Of a DNA stretch of 64,000 bases, positions 63,165 through 64,000 are shown piece by piece. A program made the position numbers and the translations under genes. Source of the DNA: Pseudomonas sp. MMS21 TM103 (GTDB taxonomy: Bacteria; Pseudomonadota; Gammaproteobacteria; Pseudomonadales; Pseudomonadaceae); the NCBI RefSeq assembly GCF_022132145.1, contig NZ_JAJISP010000006.1, positions 248,001 through 312,000 on the forward strand. The letters run 5' to 3'. Each line of letters starts with the position of its first letter. Within the stretch, counting starts at the first letter, position 1. Below the pieces are notes generated by a model. It made no database searches. It worked only from the letters and a program-made list of their open reading frames with translations, and was not told the DNA's origin.

Positions 63165-64000
63165 ATGCGTATGCTCCGGGCGGTTGCCTTAGGGTTCCTG
63201 ATTATTTTGCTGTGCGGTCTGGGCTTGGGATTGTATTTCATTGCCTATCCCAACCTGCCTAGCTACCAGAAACCGGACAAGCTCAACTACCTCGAACAGT
63301 GGAGCGACGAGCAGCGCCAGACGTATTACTACACCCCTCAGGGTACTCAAGTTAAAGGCTTGCGTTACGACTGGTTCAGCGCCCTTGAGTTGCCCCTGAA
63401 TAGAGATAAATTTGCCGCGCCAGAATACCTGGCGCGCTTTGGTTTTCTGGTCGATCCCGAACAGAAGCCGACAACACACAACCCGGCCAATTTGCCGGTC
63501 GGCTTTGCCCGCCACGAAGACAGCGAGACGTCCACTGAGTATCTGGATATAACCTGCGCGGCCTGTCATACGGGCGAGTTACGCTACCACGGGCAGGCCG
63601 TGCGGATCGATGGAGGCTCAGCGCTGCATTCATTGGCTTCAACCGTACCGACACTCAGAGGCGGCAGCTTCGGCCAGGCACTCGGCATGAGCATGGCCTT
63701 CACTTACTATAACCCATTGAAATTCAGGCGTTTTTCCAAGTCCGTACTTGGTGAGCAGTACCAGCAAGACCGTGCTCAACTGCGCCTGGACTTCAAAGTC
63801 GTACTTGATCGCTTGCTCGGTACGGCATTCAACGACTGGCATCGCGGCCTCTACCCGACCGAAGAAGGTTTTGGCCGTACCGACGCCTTTGGCCGCATCG
63901 CCAACAGCGTCTTCGGTGATGCTATCGACCCCAGTAATTACAGGGTCGCTAACGCTCCTGTCAGCTACCCACAAGTCTGGGATATCTGGAAATTCGATTG
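63165..64000 (+). CDS. c-type cytochrome, RoxA-like, N-terminal part (runs off the right edge)
   Basis: The frame is open from ATG 63165 (CAAGGAAG upstream) to the edge, 278 codons. It starts MRMLRAVALGFLIILLCGLG, an uncleaved signal-anchor or signal peptide. A heme c site C-A-A-C-H occurs in LDITCAACHTGELRYHG near residue 125. Blocks such as GFGRTDAFGRIANSVFG and SYPQVWDIWKFD recall RoxA-type di-heme proteins (rubber oxygenase relatives) and related cytochrome c peroxidase-like proteins of pseudomonads. A second heme motif would be expected beyond the window. Function therefore open: peroxidase, oxygenase or electron carrier in the periplasm. Confidence 0.8.
   Translation, partial: MRMLRAVALGFLIILLCGLGLGLYFIAYPNLPSYQKPDKLNYLEQWSDEQRQTYYYTPQGTQVKGLRYDWFSALELPLNRDKFAAPEYLARFGFLVDPEQKPTTHNPANLPVGFARHEDSETSTEYLDITCAACHTGELRYHGQAVRIDGGSALHSLASTVPTLRGGSFGQALGMSMAFTYYNPLKFRRFSKSVLGEQYQQDRAQLRLDFKVVLDRLLGTAFNDWHRGLYPTEEGFGRTDAFGRIANSVFGDAIDPSNYRVANAPVSYPQVWDIWKFD

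Overview
The window is bacterial chromosome from a Pseudomonas-type gammaproteobacterium. Evidence: the gene order dusA - tal - STAS - response regulator/PP2C - PilZ - mlaA - HAD - DUF4404 - queF is the one familiar from Pseudomonas genomes; the codon use is GC-rich; there are typical Pseudomonas families (OprD porin, heterotetrameric sarcosine oxidase, GbdR/SouR-like GlxA-AraC regulators, pqqF); and intergenic REP-like hairpins are present. No rRNA or tRNA gene and no CRISPR array was seen.

Layout. (1) 1-1250: the start of pqqF (runs off the left edge) and a stranded 5' stub of dusA. (2) About 1236-34114: a ~32.9 kb genomic island inserted in the 5' end of dusA. The original dusA start lies at 1167, and a functional dusA with an element-supplied start lies at 34035. 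The two copies share a short att-like sequence (CCGATGATGGA), and a decayed dusA-type integrase sits just inside the right end. (3) 34035-64000: ordinary core chromosome.

The island is mostly catabolic and transport genes. Its left part has an OprD porin, an MHS-family permease, an M20 amidohydrolase with a divergent LysR regulator, an IS3 remnant, a CodB-like permease overlapping a PucR regulator, and two gene fragments. Its centre and right encode what looks like a complete route from creatinine to pyruvate: creatininase (creatinine to creatine), creatinase (creatine to sarcosine plus urea), sarcosine oxidase SoxBDAG (sarcosine to glycine plus methylene-THF), GlyA (glycine plus methylene-THF to serine), SdaA (serine to pyruvate plus ammonia), and PurU to drain formyl-THF. 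Candidate uptake systems are a sodium:solute symporter with a 37-residue partner, a BCCT carrier and a Pot-type ABC transporter. Two GlxA/AraC-family regulators resembling GbdR/SouR are present. A conserved 29-bp motif occurs once upstream of glyA, creatinase, sdaA and a duplicated creatinase 5' fragment, and is the likely operator that ties the pathway into one regulon.

The core part right of dusA carries transaldolase, a STAS/PP2C signalling pair, PilZ, MlaA, QueF, PyrF, a PhzF-like protein, two LysR regulators around a TauE/SafE permease, an acyl-CoA cluster (CoA-transferase III, acyl-CoA synthetase, acyl-CoA dehydrogenase, AraC regulator), a 7TM-GGDEF-EAL protein, an MFS exporter, several small DUF proteins, an epoxide-hydrolase-like enzyme, UppP, a chemoreceptor with a downstream unknown gene, a DUF3429 membrane protein, and a c-type cytochrome that runs off the right edge.
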